Below are positions 1 through 7,358 of a stretch of 64,000 nt of DNA, piece after piece. The translations under genes were made by a program, and so were the position numbers. Source of the DNA: Fontibacter flavus. Its GTDB lineage: Bacteria; Bacteroidota; Bacteroidia; Cytophagales; Cyclobacteriaceae. Below the pieces are notes generated by a model. It did no database searches. It saw nothing but the letters and a program-made list of their open reading frames with translations, and was not told the origin of the DNA. The stretch covers positions 33,416 through 97,415 of the forward strand of contig NZ_JBHLWI010000027.1 of NCBI RefSeq assembly GCF_042432905.1. Direction: 5' to 3'. How positions within the stretch are numbered: the first letter of the stretch is position 1; each line of letters starts with the position of its first letter.

Positions 1-729
1 ATAAGCATCCTTATACCTGCTCCATATTTCATAAATCGGATTCCCGGTAGAGCTCATCCCGCTGTGATGCCATTCTCTGTCAATCACTTCAAAATCAAAG
101 CCCAAACTGGCTCCGACCCTGGAATCATCCCTGGAAAAAAACTCAATACTTTCTACATATTTGCCGTTTTCAGCCGAATAGGTTCCCCCACCTGTACCCA
201 TAAACTGTTTAGTCTCGGAATTGAAAGCTATCCATTGGAAACGGCCTCCTGTTAAAATTTTCACTGTTCTTCGGGCTCCTGGCGTGCTTCGGCTCAGTTC
301 CCCATCAGATTTCCTTCCGGTAAATACCCAGTTGGCAGTTAGGGCATCTTTTCTTTCCCCTATTTTCTCCCAAATTTCCACTAATGTCTGACCATTAATT
401 TCGGCAGAAATCACTATTTTGTTATCAGCCATATCCAGATTAAAAGTAGTGGTATTGCCTACGTATTCTGGATTCAACGTAAAGAAATCCAAGGTTTCTG
501 CATACTTGTTGCCTTCCAGCGTAAACTCTCCCCCTCCGGCACCGATAAATTTATTGGTTCCTATCTCTTTGGCTCCAAAAGCAAAGTATCCATCCTGATA
601 CAGTTTGACATATTCTTTATCTGTCACAGGTTGACCATTTTGATGGGTCATTTTCCAAGCCCCTTCTATTTGCTGTGCGTACAGTAAACCAGTCAAAAAC
701 AGCAAAGGCAGTAAGAATATTTTTTTCAT
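1..729 (-). CDS. Exported two-repeat protein of unknown function (partial, cut by window edge)
   Basis: The frame opens with an ATG at 729-727 and stays open through base 1, giving 243 codons with no stop, so the C-terminus lies outside the window. The first 19 residues (MKKIFLLPLLFLTGLLYAQ) are a clear Sec signal peptide. The mature part holds two similar modules of about 110 residues: each has an Ile/Val-x-Gly/x-W start, a 'Lys-Phe-Ile/Met-Gly-x-Gly-Gly-Gly' turn and a following 'Tyr-x-Glu-x-(Ile/Leu)-(Asp/Glu)-Phe-Phe' strand. This resembles lipocalin-like or DUF4488-type exported proteins of Bacteroidota; the family name is my inference. It is divergent from the Rieske gene. No function can be named. 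Confidence 0.75.
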   Translation of the reverse strand, partial: MKKIFLLPLLFLTGLLYAQQIEGAWKMTHQNGQPVTDKEYVKLYQDGYFAFGAKEIGTNKFIGAGGGEFTLEGNKYAETLDFFTLNPEYVGNTTTFNLDMADNKIVISAEINGQTLVEIWEKIGERKDALTANWVFTGRKSDGELSRSTPGARRTVKILTGGRFQWIAFNSETKQFMGTGGGTYSAENGKYVESIEFFSRDDSRVGASLGFDFEVIDREWHHSGMSSTGNPIYEIWSRYKDAY

Positions 730-774
730 GTTTCGATTTTTTTAGGTTTATATGGCTAATTTACAACAATAACT

Positions 775-1113
775 ATGCTAATGAAAACCTTTATACTCGG
801 ACGGACAAAAGAAGAGGTACAAAGGCTGATTCCTGAAAAACAAATCAAAACCGTCAAATTGGGAGAAGCAAGAATCTGCGTAAGCAGGGACGGGGAAGAC
901 TATTTTGCTTTTGAATCTCACTGCCCTCATAGAAAAGCCGACCTAAGCCGTGGTTTCCTCAACGGCATTCAGGAAATTGTATGTCCTTTACACGAATACA
1001 GGTTCAACCTCAAAACAGGACAGGTGAGCAATGCACAATGCCCTGACCTCACTTTGTACAAAACAGAACTAACAGAGGAAGGCCTCAAGATTACCGTTCC
1101 CGTTTCAATGTAA
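775..1113 (+). CDS. Rieske [2Fe-2S] domain protein
   Basis: A 112-residue soluble protein made of a single Rieske domain. The two metal-binding boxes are visible: Cys50-Pro-His52 and Cys70-Pro-Leu-His73, the classic CxH...CxxH arrangement that binds a 2Fe-2S cluster with two Cys and two His. The family includes small ferredoxin components that pass electrons to oxygenases or nitrite reductases; no oxygenase subunit lies next to it, so its partner is unknown. There is no signal peptide. Two in-frame ATGs (775 and 781) are both possible starts. Its 3' end overlaps the end of the convergent csaA gene by 9 nt. Confidence 0.85.
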   Translation: MLMKTFILGRTKEEVQRLIPEKQIKTVKLGEARICVSRDGEDYFAFESHCPHRKADLSRGFLNGIQEIVCPLHEYRFNLKTGQVSNAQCPDLTLYKTELTEEGLKITVPVSM

Positions 1114-1440
1114 CCTGACCCCATTCGGCACCGGTTTATCAGTAGAAGCTAATACTATATTACCCATTTTATCACTAAAACCAGTCACCAGAACCTCAGA
1201 CATAAAATCTGCTATTTGTTTTGGTTCAAAATTACAAACACAAATCACCTGCTTGCCAATCAACTCTTCAGGCATATAAAGATGCGTAATCTGTGCAGAA
1301 GACTTCTTTATGCCCAATTCTCCCAAATCCACCCAAAGTTTATAGGCAGGTTTTCGGGCCTTTTCAAAATTCTCTGCCTTGATAATTGTCCCAATACGAA
1401 TGTCTATTCTTTGAAAATCACTAAAGTCAATCGTTTGCAT
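1105..1440 (-). CDS. csaA: CsaA-type tRNA-binding-domain chaperone
   Basis: A 111-residue protein consisting of one tRNA-binding OB-fold domain, the normal length of CsaA. The N-terminal 'DFQRIDIRIGTI' and the middle 'KLWVDLGELGIKKSSAQIT' stretches are characteristic, as is the end 'KPVPNGVRLH' with the conserved Pro-x-Gly-x-x-Leu/Ile. CsaA of Bacillus has been described as a secretion-related chaperone; in other bacteria the role is uncertain. The gene is monocistronic here and ends by overlapping the Rieske gene tail-to-tail by 9 nt, so there is no room for a separate terminator between them. Confidence 0.9.
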   Translation of the reverse strand: MQTIDFSDFQRIDIRIGTIIKAENFEKARKPAYKLWVDLGELGIKKSSAQITHLYMPEELIGKQVICVCNFEPKQIADFMSEVLVTGFSDKMGNIVLASTDKPVPNGVRLH

Positions 1441-1514
1441 TGAAAATTAATTTTATTATTTTTACAGACCTAACTGCCAATCGGTAGTTAAAACTACTCA
1501 AACCTCTTTCAAAA

Positions 1515-1883
1515 ATGACACTGACGAACAATATTTCTTCCGAAGTTGCCAAGATTCTTACGCTAAGTGTAGGTTTCTGTCTTTTTTTGAATTTTACTTC
1601 CTTTGCACAAGGTGAGCGTGACAGAAACGATATGCCTAAAAACACAGATACCATGGGACAATTCGAAAGTCCGGAATCTGCAGCAATGGAAATGAAGAAT
1701 GAAAATTATTTTAGGAACACCACCACTGTAAAAAATAACCCAACCCCTATCAACAACAATCAGGTAAAAAAAGATAACCCTATTTACAAACAGGGAGGAG
1801 AAAAAGACACCAAGAAAGAGGGAATGTCTACTTTATCCTTTAATCTCTTCCTTTATATTGTGGATAAATTCAAAGAGGATTAA
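1515..1883 (+). CDS. Small exported protein of unknown function
   Basis: A 122-residue product with a hydrophobic stretch (about residues 12-30) followed by an Ala-Gln, consistent with a Sec signal peptide. The rest is polar, Asn/Lys rich and poorly structured, with a short hydrophobic C-terminal tail (LSFNLFLYIVDKF). I do not recognise a family. Support for it being a real gene comes from the ATG start, the signal peptide and an intrinsic terminator beginning 26 nt after the stop. It could be a lineage-specific protein. Confidence 0.6.
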   Translation: MTLTNNISSEVAKILTLSVGFCLFLNFTSFAQGERDRNDMPKNTDTMGQFESPESAAMEMKNENYFRNTTTVKNNPTPINNNQVKKDNPIYKQGGEKDTKKEGMSTLSFNLFLYIVDKFKED

Positions 1884-1910
1884 ATGCAAATACCAATAAA
1901 TCCAAAATGA

Positions 1911-1939
1911 AAAGAGAGACTATTAAGTCTCTTTTTTTT
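1911..1939 (+). terminator. Intrinsic terminator after the small exported protein
   Basis: AGAGAC (1915-1920), loop TATTAA, GTCTCT (1927-1932), followed by a run of T. The upstream A-rich side extends pairing with the T run, so it could also work on the opposite strand for the convergent RNA methyltransferase gene. Confidence 0.7.
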
Positions 1940-1967
1940 ATTCTATCTATTGGCATTTGTCAATTTT

Positions 1968-2519
1968 CTATGATTGATGATTTTTTTTCAAAACTCCCAT
2001 TTTTACTGAAAAATCCCAGATAGCAATCCCCATGGTAACAGAAATGTTCAAAGAATGCTTGGTTCCCAATTGGGGTATTTCTATAACCACATCACTCTCC
2101 TGAATCGCTTCCGGCTCAACCCCAAAAACTTCATTTCCAAATACCAATGCGTATTTCCCATACACATCCGGTTGAAATTCATCCAACTTCACACTTTTGT
2201 CCACCTGCTCAAAAGCACAAATAGTATAGCCTTGGGATTTGAGTGCCTTCAAGGCATCCGAAGTACTGGGAAAGTACTCCCAAGCAACAGATTCGGTGGC
2301 CCCAAGCGCAGTCTTTTGTATTTCCCTATGCGGAGGACATCCCGTAATACCGCAAAGACAGATTTTCTCTACCAAAAAAGCATCCGAAGTTCGGAAAGCA
2401 GAGCCCACATTATTGAGGCTCCTGACATTGTCCAACACGATGACCAAAGGTGATTTTTTAGCTTCCTTAAACTCTTCCACCGACTTCCGGTTGAGTTCTT
2501 CCATACTTAATTTTTTCAT
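1968..2519 (-). CDS. SpoU/TrmH-family RNA 2'-O-methyltransferase
   Basis: A 183-residue SPOUT-fold methyltransferase that would transfer a methyl group from S-adenosylmethionine to a ribose 2'-OH of tRNA or rRNA. The three SpoU motifs are present in order: NNVGSAFRTSDAF (residues 36-48), LVFGNEVFGV (near 128-137) and IPQLGTKHSLNISVTMGIA (near 148-166), the last two forming the trefoil knot that binds the cofactor. It lacks the N-terminal RNA-binding extension of RlmB, so it is a minimal TrmH-like enzyme; the target nucleotide cannot be told from sequence. Divergent from mutS. Confidence 0.9.
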   Translation of the reverse strand: MKKLSMEELNRKSVEEFKEAKKSPLVIVLDNVRSLNNVGSAFRTSDAFLVEKICLCGITGCPPHREIQKTALGATESVAWEYFPSTSDALKALKSQGYTICAFEQVDKSVKLDEFQPDVYGKYALVFGNEVFGVEPEAIQESDVVIEIPQLGTKHSLNISVTMGIAIWDFSVKMGVLKKNHQS

Positions 2520-2605
2520 GCGGTTTTGATTCGCCTTTGATATATTTTAATTTCAAGCTTTCAATAATTTTCAAAATTAGCACAAAGATTTAATTCAGGG
2601 ACATT

Positions 2606-5218
2606 ATGGCCAAAGTGAAGGATAAGGAAGTCAAAGAAACCCCCTTGATGAAACAATATAATGCCATTAAGGCAAAGCACCCTGGAGCATTGTTGCTCTT
2701 CAGGGTGGGGGATTTTTATGAGACTTTTGGTGAAGACGCCATTAAGGCCAGCAAAGTCCTGGATATCGTGCTCACCAAAAGAGCAAATGGTGCAGCATCC
2801 CATATAGAACTGGCCGGATTTCCCCATCATTCACTGGACAGCTACCTGCCCAAATTGGTAAGAGCAGGAAACCGAGTTGCCATCTGTGACCAATTGGAAG
2901 ACCCCAAGGAAGTAAAGGGTATTGTAAAACGAGGAGTGACAGAACTGGTCACGCCAGGCCTTTCCTTCAATGACAATGTCCTGGACAAAAGGAGAAACAA
3001 CTACCTTGCTTCCATCTATTTCGGAAAAGATATTTTGGGGATAGCCTTTCTCGATCTCTCCACGGGTGAATTTATGGCTGCTGAAGGCAGTCAGGGATAT
3101 ATTGAAAAGTTGTTGCAAAGCTTCAACCCTTCAGAAGTCATCTATTCAAAGACAGCCCGATCCAGAGCACAGGAAATCCTTAAAGACCAGTACACCACTT
3201 TCCATTGTGAAGATTGGGTGTACCAATATGACTATACTTACGAAAAACTCACCCATCACTTTGCTACCGCAAACCTAAAAGGATTTGGTATCGAAACCCT
3301 TGAGCATGGCATCATCGCGGCTGGTGCGATCTTATATTACCTGGAAGAAACAGAACATAAAGAAGTCAAACATATCGCCTCCATTTCCAGAATAGCAGAG
3401 GAAAAATATGTATGGCTGGATAAATTTACCATCCGAAACCTCGAACTCGTCTATCCCCAACAGGATGGAGGTATCCCTCTTATCAATATCCTAGACCATA
3501 CGGTCACTCCTATGGGTTCAAGAATGCTCAAAAAATGGATGGTGCTTCCTTTAAAAGAAAGAGAGCCGATCGAGGAGCGGCTCAAAGTAGTCGAGTATCT
3601 TTATGATGATAGTGATTTGGGAGAAACTATTCTTTCTCACCTGAAGCATATCGGTGATCTGGAAAGACTCATTTCGAAGGTAGCTGTAGGCAGAATCAAT
3701 CCAAGGGAGATGAACCAGCTGAAAAAAGCACTTAAAAGTACCTTGCCGATCAAGGAATTGATGAAGTCTTCTCAGAGTGATTCTTTGAAAAAACTTTCGG
3801 ATCAGATCAATCCATGTGAATTTCTTTTGGAGAAAATTGAAAAGGAACTTCAGGAAGATGCGCCCATGCTTGTCCATCAGGGCAATATCATCAAAGATGG
3901 TGTTGATGCTGAGCTGGATGAGTACCGCGGTCTGGCTAACAGTGGAAAAGACTACCTGGTCGCCTTACAGCAGAGAGAAACCCAGAGAACCGGCATTTCT
4001 TCTCTAAAAGTAGCCTTTAACAAGGTATTTGGCTACTATTTGGAAGTAACCAACGCCCATAAGGATAAAGTGCCGGAGGAATGGATCAGGAAACAGACCC
4101 TCGTCAATGCAGAACGGTATATCACGCCTGAACTCAAAGAGTATGAGGAAAAAATCCTGAATGCAGAAGAGCGTATGATAGGAATAGAACAAAAATACTT
4201 CCTAGCCCTCGTCCAAGACGCTTCCGAATATGTGACACATATCCAACAGAATGCAAGGATATTAGCAACAGTGGACTGCCTGCTTTCCTTTGCCGGAGTA
4301 GCCAAAGCCAATCAATATTGCAAGCCCAAAATTTCAGATACAGACACCCTCGAAATCAAGGACGGCAGACATCCGGTGATTGAAAAGCAGTTGCCGGTAG
4401 GAGAAGAATACGTGCCCAACGATATTTATCTTGACAACGACAACCAACAGATCATCATCATCACCGGGCCCAATATGGCCGGTAAATCAGCATTGTTGAG
4501 ACAGACAGCGCTTATTGTTCTGATGGCCCAAATGGGCTGTTTCGTCCCTGCCTCTTATGCCCGTATCGGTATTATAGATAAGGTCTTCACCCGTGTGGGC
4601 GCTTCGGATAACCTCTCCAAAGGTGAATCAACCTTTATGGTGGAAATGACCGAAACTGCCAGTATCCTGAACAACCTCTCGGATAGAAGCTTAGTCTTGA
4701 TGGATGAAATCGGCAGGGGAACCTCTACTTATGACGGGATTTCCATTGCTTGGTCTATTGTGGAATTTCTGCATAATCACCCAAAATTTAGAGCAAAGAC
4801 CCTTTTTGCCACCCATTACCATGAACTCAATCAGCTTGCGGATGATTTCCCAAAAATCAAAAACTTCAACGTTTCGGTGAAAGAGGTGGGTAATAAGGTC
4901 ATCTTCATGCGCAAACTGAAAGAAGGGGGAAGCGAACACAGTTTTGGAATCCACGTAGCCCAAATGGCCGGTATGCCAAATCCGATAGTATTAAGGGCTT
5001 CAGAAATCATGCGGCACCTTGAAAAAGACAAGGAAATGAATGCTTCCAAAGAAAGCCTGAAGGAAATGCCCAAAAACAATTATCAGCTGAGCCTTTTTGA
5101 TCTTGATCCCAAGTTCAAAGAAACACAGGAAATGATCGCCAAAATAGATATCAACACCATTTCACCGATTGAAGCACTGATCAAACTCAATGAAATAAAA
5201 AAGAAGCTTGAAGGATAA
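2606..5218 (+). CDS. mutS: DNA mismatch repair ATPase MutS
   Basis: An 870-residue MutS1, full length for the family. It recognises mismatches and recruits MutL. The mismatch-reading Phe-x-Glu motif is at residues 37-39 (DFYETF), followed by connector, core, clamp and lever domains. The C-terminal ATPase shows the Walker A box GPNMAGKS near residue 620, the ABC-type signature region SKGESTFMVEM, the Walker B LVLMDEIGRGTS near 700 and the switch ATHYHEL. It starts at an ATG 86 nt downstream of the divergent methyltransferase gene's start, and stands alone; mutL is not in the window. Confidence 0.97.
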   Translation: MAKVKDKEVKETPLMKQYNAIKAKHPGALLLFRVGDFYETFGEDAIKASKVLDIVLTKRANGAASHIELAGFPHHSLDSYLPKLVRAGNRVAICDQLEDPKEVKGIVKRGVTELVTPGLSFNDNVLDKRRNNYLASIYFGKDILGIAFLDLSTGEFMAAEGSQGYIEKLLQSFNPSEVIYSKTARSRAQEILKDQYTTFHCEDWVYQYDYTYEKLTHHFATANLKGFGIETLEHGIIAAGAILYYLEETEHKEVKHIASISRIAEEKYVWLDKFTIRNLELVYPQQDGGIPLINILDHTVTPMGSRMLKKWMVLPLKEREPIEERLKVVEYLYDDSDLGETILSHLKHIGDLERLISKVAVGRINPREMNQLKKALKSTLPIKELMKSSQSDSLKKLSDQINPCEFLLEKIEKELQEDAPMLVHQGNIIKDGVDAELDEYRGLANSGKDYLVALQQRETQRTGISSLKVAFNKVFGYYLEVTNAHKDKVPEEWIRKQTLVNAERYITPELKEYEEKILNAEERMIGIEQKYFLALVQDASEYVTHIQQNARILATVDCLLSFAGVAKANQYCKPKISDTDTLEIKDGRHPVIEKQLPVGEEYVPNDIYLDNDNQQIIIITGPNMAGKSALLRQTALIVLMAQMGCFVPASYARIGIIDKVFTRVGASDNLSKGESTFMVEMTETASILNNLSDRSLVLMDEIGRGTSTYDGISIAWSIVEFLHNHPKFRAKTLFATHYHELNQLADDFPKIKNFNVSVKEVGNKVIFMRKLKEGGSEHSFGIHVAQMAGMPNPIVLRASEIMRHLEKDKEMNASKESLKEMPKNNYQLSLFDLDPKFKETQEMIAKIDINTISPIEALIKLNEIKKKLEG

Positions 5219-5283
5219 TTCCCGCATTCTTTTTAGATTGCAATAAAGCTTTTTTAAGACAGACGAGCAAATAACTTTGATAT

Positions 5284-6084
5284 ATGAATAAACGCCTGTT
5301 GAAAGACCTTCGAAAAGAACAGAAGATTTCAGAATATTTCACTTATTGGAAAAACAGGGAATTTGTATCCTATCCAGGCGAAAAGGAACTGATTGAGGAT
5401 TTGAAAAGAATGAGCCAAAACCTCGCCATGAAAGAAGGCATTGTATTGGGCTGTTTCGATTATCGGGATTTAAGTTTGGCCTTCTTTACAGAAAACATAG
5501 AGGATATTACGGGTTACTCTCCCGAATTTCTCAAAACCAACGGCATGGCAGGAGTCGTTTCTGCTTTGCATCCAGCCGATGCACAGGAACATGTCATTTT
5601 CAATAATTTGGTGTTGGAAGCATTCAACAATGCCAGTTTAACTGAAAAAAATACCTTCGAACTTTCATATACCCTCCGGTGGTTACACAAGCATACAAAG
5701 GAAGAGATATGGTTTTTCACCAAAGCAAAACCCTATCTGATAGATCCCAAAGGCAATTTTGTGTTGGATTTACATATCGCTTTTCAAATCACCAACAGTG
5801 AGCCCTTACGTAACTATGATTGGAACTTTTCATATATCAAGGATGATGGCACCAAGATGCATTTCAAAAAAGATGGCACTAAAACCAATGAAATTGGACT
5901 CACCAAAAAAGAGCTGGAAATTGCCAAATTGATCAAGCAGGGTTACAAATCAAAAGAGATAGCGGATCATTTACATATTGCACTCAATACCGTCTTTACC
6001 CACCGAAAAAGAATGCTGAAAAAGCTGAATGCCAAAAACACAGCTGAAATGCTGAAAATTTTAAACTCATACAAAGTGGAATAA
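5284..6084 (+). CDS. PAS-domain LuxR-type transcription regulator
   Basis: A 266-residue cytosolic regulator. Residues about 50-170 look like a PAS fold: 'IVLGCFDYRDLSLAFFTENIEDITGYSPEFL' is the typical start and the 'HPADAQEH' segment the middle helix turn. Residues about 204-262 are a LuxR/GerE helix-turn-helix with 'LTKKELEIAKLIKQGYKSKEIA' and the recognition helix region 'NTVFTHRKRMLKKL', ending AEML. There is no receiver Asp, so the input is probably a ligand or contact sensed by the PAS domain. No obvious target operon adjoins it. A TAACTTTG box lies only 4 nt before the ATG, so the message may be nearly leaderless or the true start may be further in. Confidence 0.8.
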   Translation: MNKRLLKDLRKEQKISEYFTYWKNREFVSYPGEKELIEDLKRMSQNLAMKEGIVLGCFDYRDLSLAFFTENIEDITGYSPEFLKTNGMAGVVSALHPADAQEHVIFNNLVLEAFNNASLTEKNTFELSYTLRWLHKHTKEEIWFFTKAKPYLIDPKGNFVLDLHIAFQITNSEPLRNYDWNFSYIKDDGTKMHFKKDGTKTNEIGLTKKELEIAKLIKQGYKSKEIADHLHIALNTVFTHRKRMLKKLNAKNTAEMLKILNSYKVE

Positions 6085-6150
6085 GTAATTGATTCTCAGT
6101 TTTGAGAATCAAATTTAAAAAAAGTAGTGAAAAAAAATTTCAATCTGGCT

Positions 6151-6181
6151 TTTGCAATTTTAGAAAACTGATATACCTTTG
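6151..6181 (+). promoter_or_regulatory. Bacteroidota-type housekeeping promoter of the tRNA pair
   Basis: A TTTG (-33 element) at 6151-6154 is followed after 19 nt by TACCTTTG at 6174-6181, an exact match to the TAnnTTTG -7 element described for the primary sigma factor of Bacteroidota. Transcription should start near 6188, about 45 nt before the tRNA-Gly. Confidence 0.75.
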
Positions 6182-6232
6182 CACACACAAATGACGGAGA
6201 CAGATGGTCAAAGTCTAAAAATAACGACAAAA

Positions 6233-6305
6233 GCGAGAGTAGCTCAGTTGGTAGAGCACAACCTTGCCAAGGTTGGGGTCGCGAGTTCGAATCTCGTCTC
6301 TCGCT
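6233..6305 (+). tRNA. tRNA-Gly (anticodon GCC)
   Basis: Complete cloverleaf of 73 nt. The acceptor stem pairs GCGAGAG (6233-6239) with CTCTCGC (6298-6304), discriminator T. The D arm is GCTC..GAGC, the anticodon stem CAACC/GGTTG carries a loop with GCC at 6266-6268, and the T arm GCGAG-TTCGAAT-CTCGT is standard. The terminal CCA is not encoded. Confidence 0.97.
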
Positions 6306-6306
6306 C

Positions 6307-6335
6307 AAAAAGGCCCTTGAAAAAAGGGCTTTGTT
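6307..6335 (+). terminator. Hairpin between the two tRNA genes
   Basis: A stem of about 7 bp (GGCCCTT... pairing with ...AAGGGCT) with an A-rich loop and a weak T stretch (TTTGTTGTTT) follows tRNA-Gly. It may be a partial terminator or a processing signal, since no new promoter is visible before tRNA-Leu. Confidence 0.45.
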
Positions 6336-6371
6336 GTTTAAGTCAATTTCTAAACTCTAGAGATAGAGTAA

Positions 6372-6455
6372 GCCGGGATGGTGGAACTGGTAGACACGCA
6401 AGACTTAAAATCTTGTGGCCATTAGGCCGTGCGGGTTCGATTCCCGCTCCTGGTA
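6372..6455 (+). tRNA. tRNA-Leu (anticodon UAA)
   Basis: An 84-nt class II tRNA with a long variable arm (TGGCCATTAGGCCG). The acceptor stem GCCGGGA (6372-6378) pairs with TCCTGGT (6448-6454) using two G-U pairs; the anticodon stem CAAGA/TCTTG holds the loop CTTAAAA with UAA at 6406-6408; the T arm GCGGG-TTCGATT-CCCGC is standard. CCA is not encoded. Confidence 0.97.
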
Positions 6456-6460
6456 CTTAA

Positions 6461-6489
6461 GAGCCTCGTAGCAATACGGGGCTTTTTTG
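6461..6489 (+). terminator. Intrinsic terminator after tRNA-Leu
   Basis: AGCCTCGTA (6462-6470), loop GCAA, TACGGGGCT (6475-6483) with one G-U pair, then TTTTTT. A strong factor-independent terminator that ends the tRNA transcript. Confidence 0.85.
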
Positions 6490-6502
6490 GTTATATTGAA
6501 AT

Positions 6503-6640
6503 ATGTTTTTTGTCTACGCTATATCCAGTACTGTAAGAAAATACATCTATGTTGGTCTTACCTCTGACATTGATGAAAGATTTCACAGACATAACTCAGG
6601 ATATGAAAAAACAACAAAACCTTTTTTAAATGAGACCTAA
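6503..6640 (+). pseudogene. Truncated GIY-YIG nuclease-domain gene
   Basis: An ATG-started frame of 45 codons whose product begins 'MFFVYAISS' and continues 'YIYVGLTSDIDERFHRHNSG' and 'TTKPF', which is the N-terminal half of the small GIY-YIG (UvrC N-terminal) proteins common in Bacteroidota. Those are about 80-100 residues long and carry a conserved Glu in their second half; here a stop falls directly after 'KPFLNET'. In the next 100 bases fragments such as 'LKNDFLKNL' in another frame resemble the family's C-terminus, so the gene seems broken by frameshift and stops. It sits immediately behind the tRNA terminator. The bases 6641-6803 hold nothing else I recognise. Confidence 0.6.
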
Positions 6641-6803
6641 GGCTATTATTCCATTTTCACAAATCATTTATCTATATCAACTAAAATAGTTGAAAAATGA
6701 TTTTCTCAAAAATTTAAAACCATCCTTGTCAATCCCTTATGAAATTTGACTAAAACGTTTTACCTTATTTGCCATTTCAAACCAAAACCCTAATAACCAG
6801 ACC

Positions 6804-7358
6804 ATGAAAAGAAGAGATGCCCTCAGGAATCTTGCCCTCATCACAGGAGGCTTGGTATTGGTGCCTTCCTGCGATTTCTCAAAGGAAGACATTCTCAGTG
6901 CCTACAAAAACCTTGACATAACACCCTCCTTAAAACAACTCTTAGCGGAGATTACCGATACCATCATCCCATCTGGAAACTTGAAAGGAGCTGCTGACCT
7001 TGAAGTGCATGACTTTATCCTCGTGATGGTCAATGACTGCATAGATGATGATGGACAAAAAGCATTCATGAAAGGCTTACAGGGCTTTGAAGCCTTCAGC
7101 AAAAAGACTGCAGGAAATGCCTTTTCTAAACTTTCATCTTCCGAAAAAGAAAAATTGATCCTTGATGGCCTAGCCTCGGAAGCGGAAGATCAAAAAGACA
7201 CCAAAACCTTTCTGGGGATGTCCAAGCGGTTTACCGTTCAGGGCTTTATGATGTCCGAATACATCCAAACAGAGGTGAAACCATATTCCCTGATCCCTGG
7301 GGATTATCAGGGAGAAGTACTGATTGCTGACCTTAAAACCGGCAAAATCAATGGCTAA
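6804..7358 (+). CDS. Gluconate 2-dehydrogenase subunit 3 family protein
   Basis: A 184-residue exported small subunit (PF13618-like) that accompanies membrane-bound GMC dehydrogenases. The N-terminus MKRRDALRN with a following hydrophobic stretch looks like a Tat-type signal, and the VPSC sequence around residue 23 could be a lipobox, anchoring it as a lipoprotein. The 'LAEITDTIIPSG..KGAADLEVHDFI' segment is the family hallmark. Its last 8 nt overlap the start of the GMC flavoprotein, so the two are translated together. No cytochrome c subunit is present nearby, so the electron acceptor is unknown. Confidence 0.82.
   Translation: MKRRDALRNLALITGGLVLVPSCDFSKEDILSAYKNLDITPSLKQLLAEITDTIIPSGNLKGAADLEVHDFILVMVNDCIDDDGQKAFMKGLQGFEAFSKKTAGNAFSKLSSSEKEKLILDGLASEAEDQKDTKTFLGMSKRFTVQGFMMSEYIQTEVKPYSLIPGDYQGEVLIADLKTGKING

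Noticed and set aside
1859..1867. Perfect DnaA box TGTGGATAA (minus strand) inside the small exported protein gene
   Set aside because: Single box within coding DNA; another single one is at 56014-56022 in the second pirin gene. Isolated 9-mers are expected by chance or are minor DnaA sites, unlike the cluster at 27.5 kb.
6096..6460. Frames crossing both tRNA genes on either strand
   Set aside because: The DNA is explained by two complete tRNAs and their terminators.
7324..7350. Upstream in-frame start for the GMC flavoprotein
   Set aside because: It would add nine residues entirely inside the small subunit gene; the ATG at 7351 with an 8-nt overlap is the normal coupled start.
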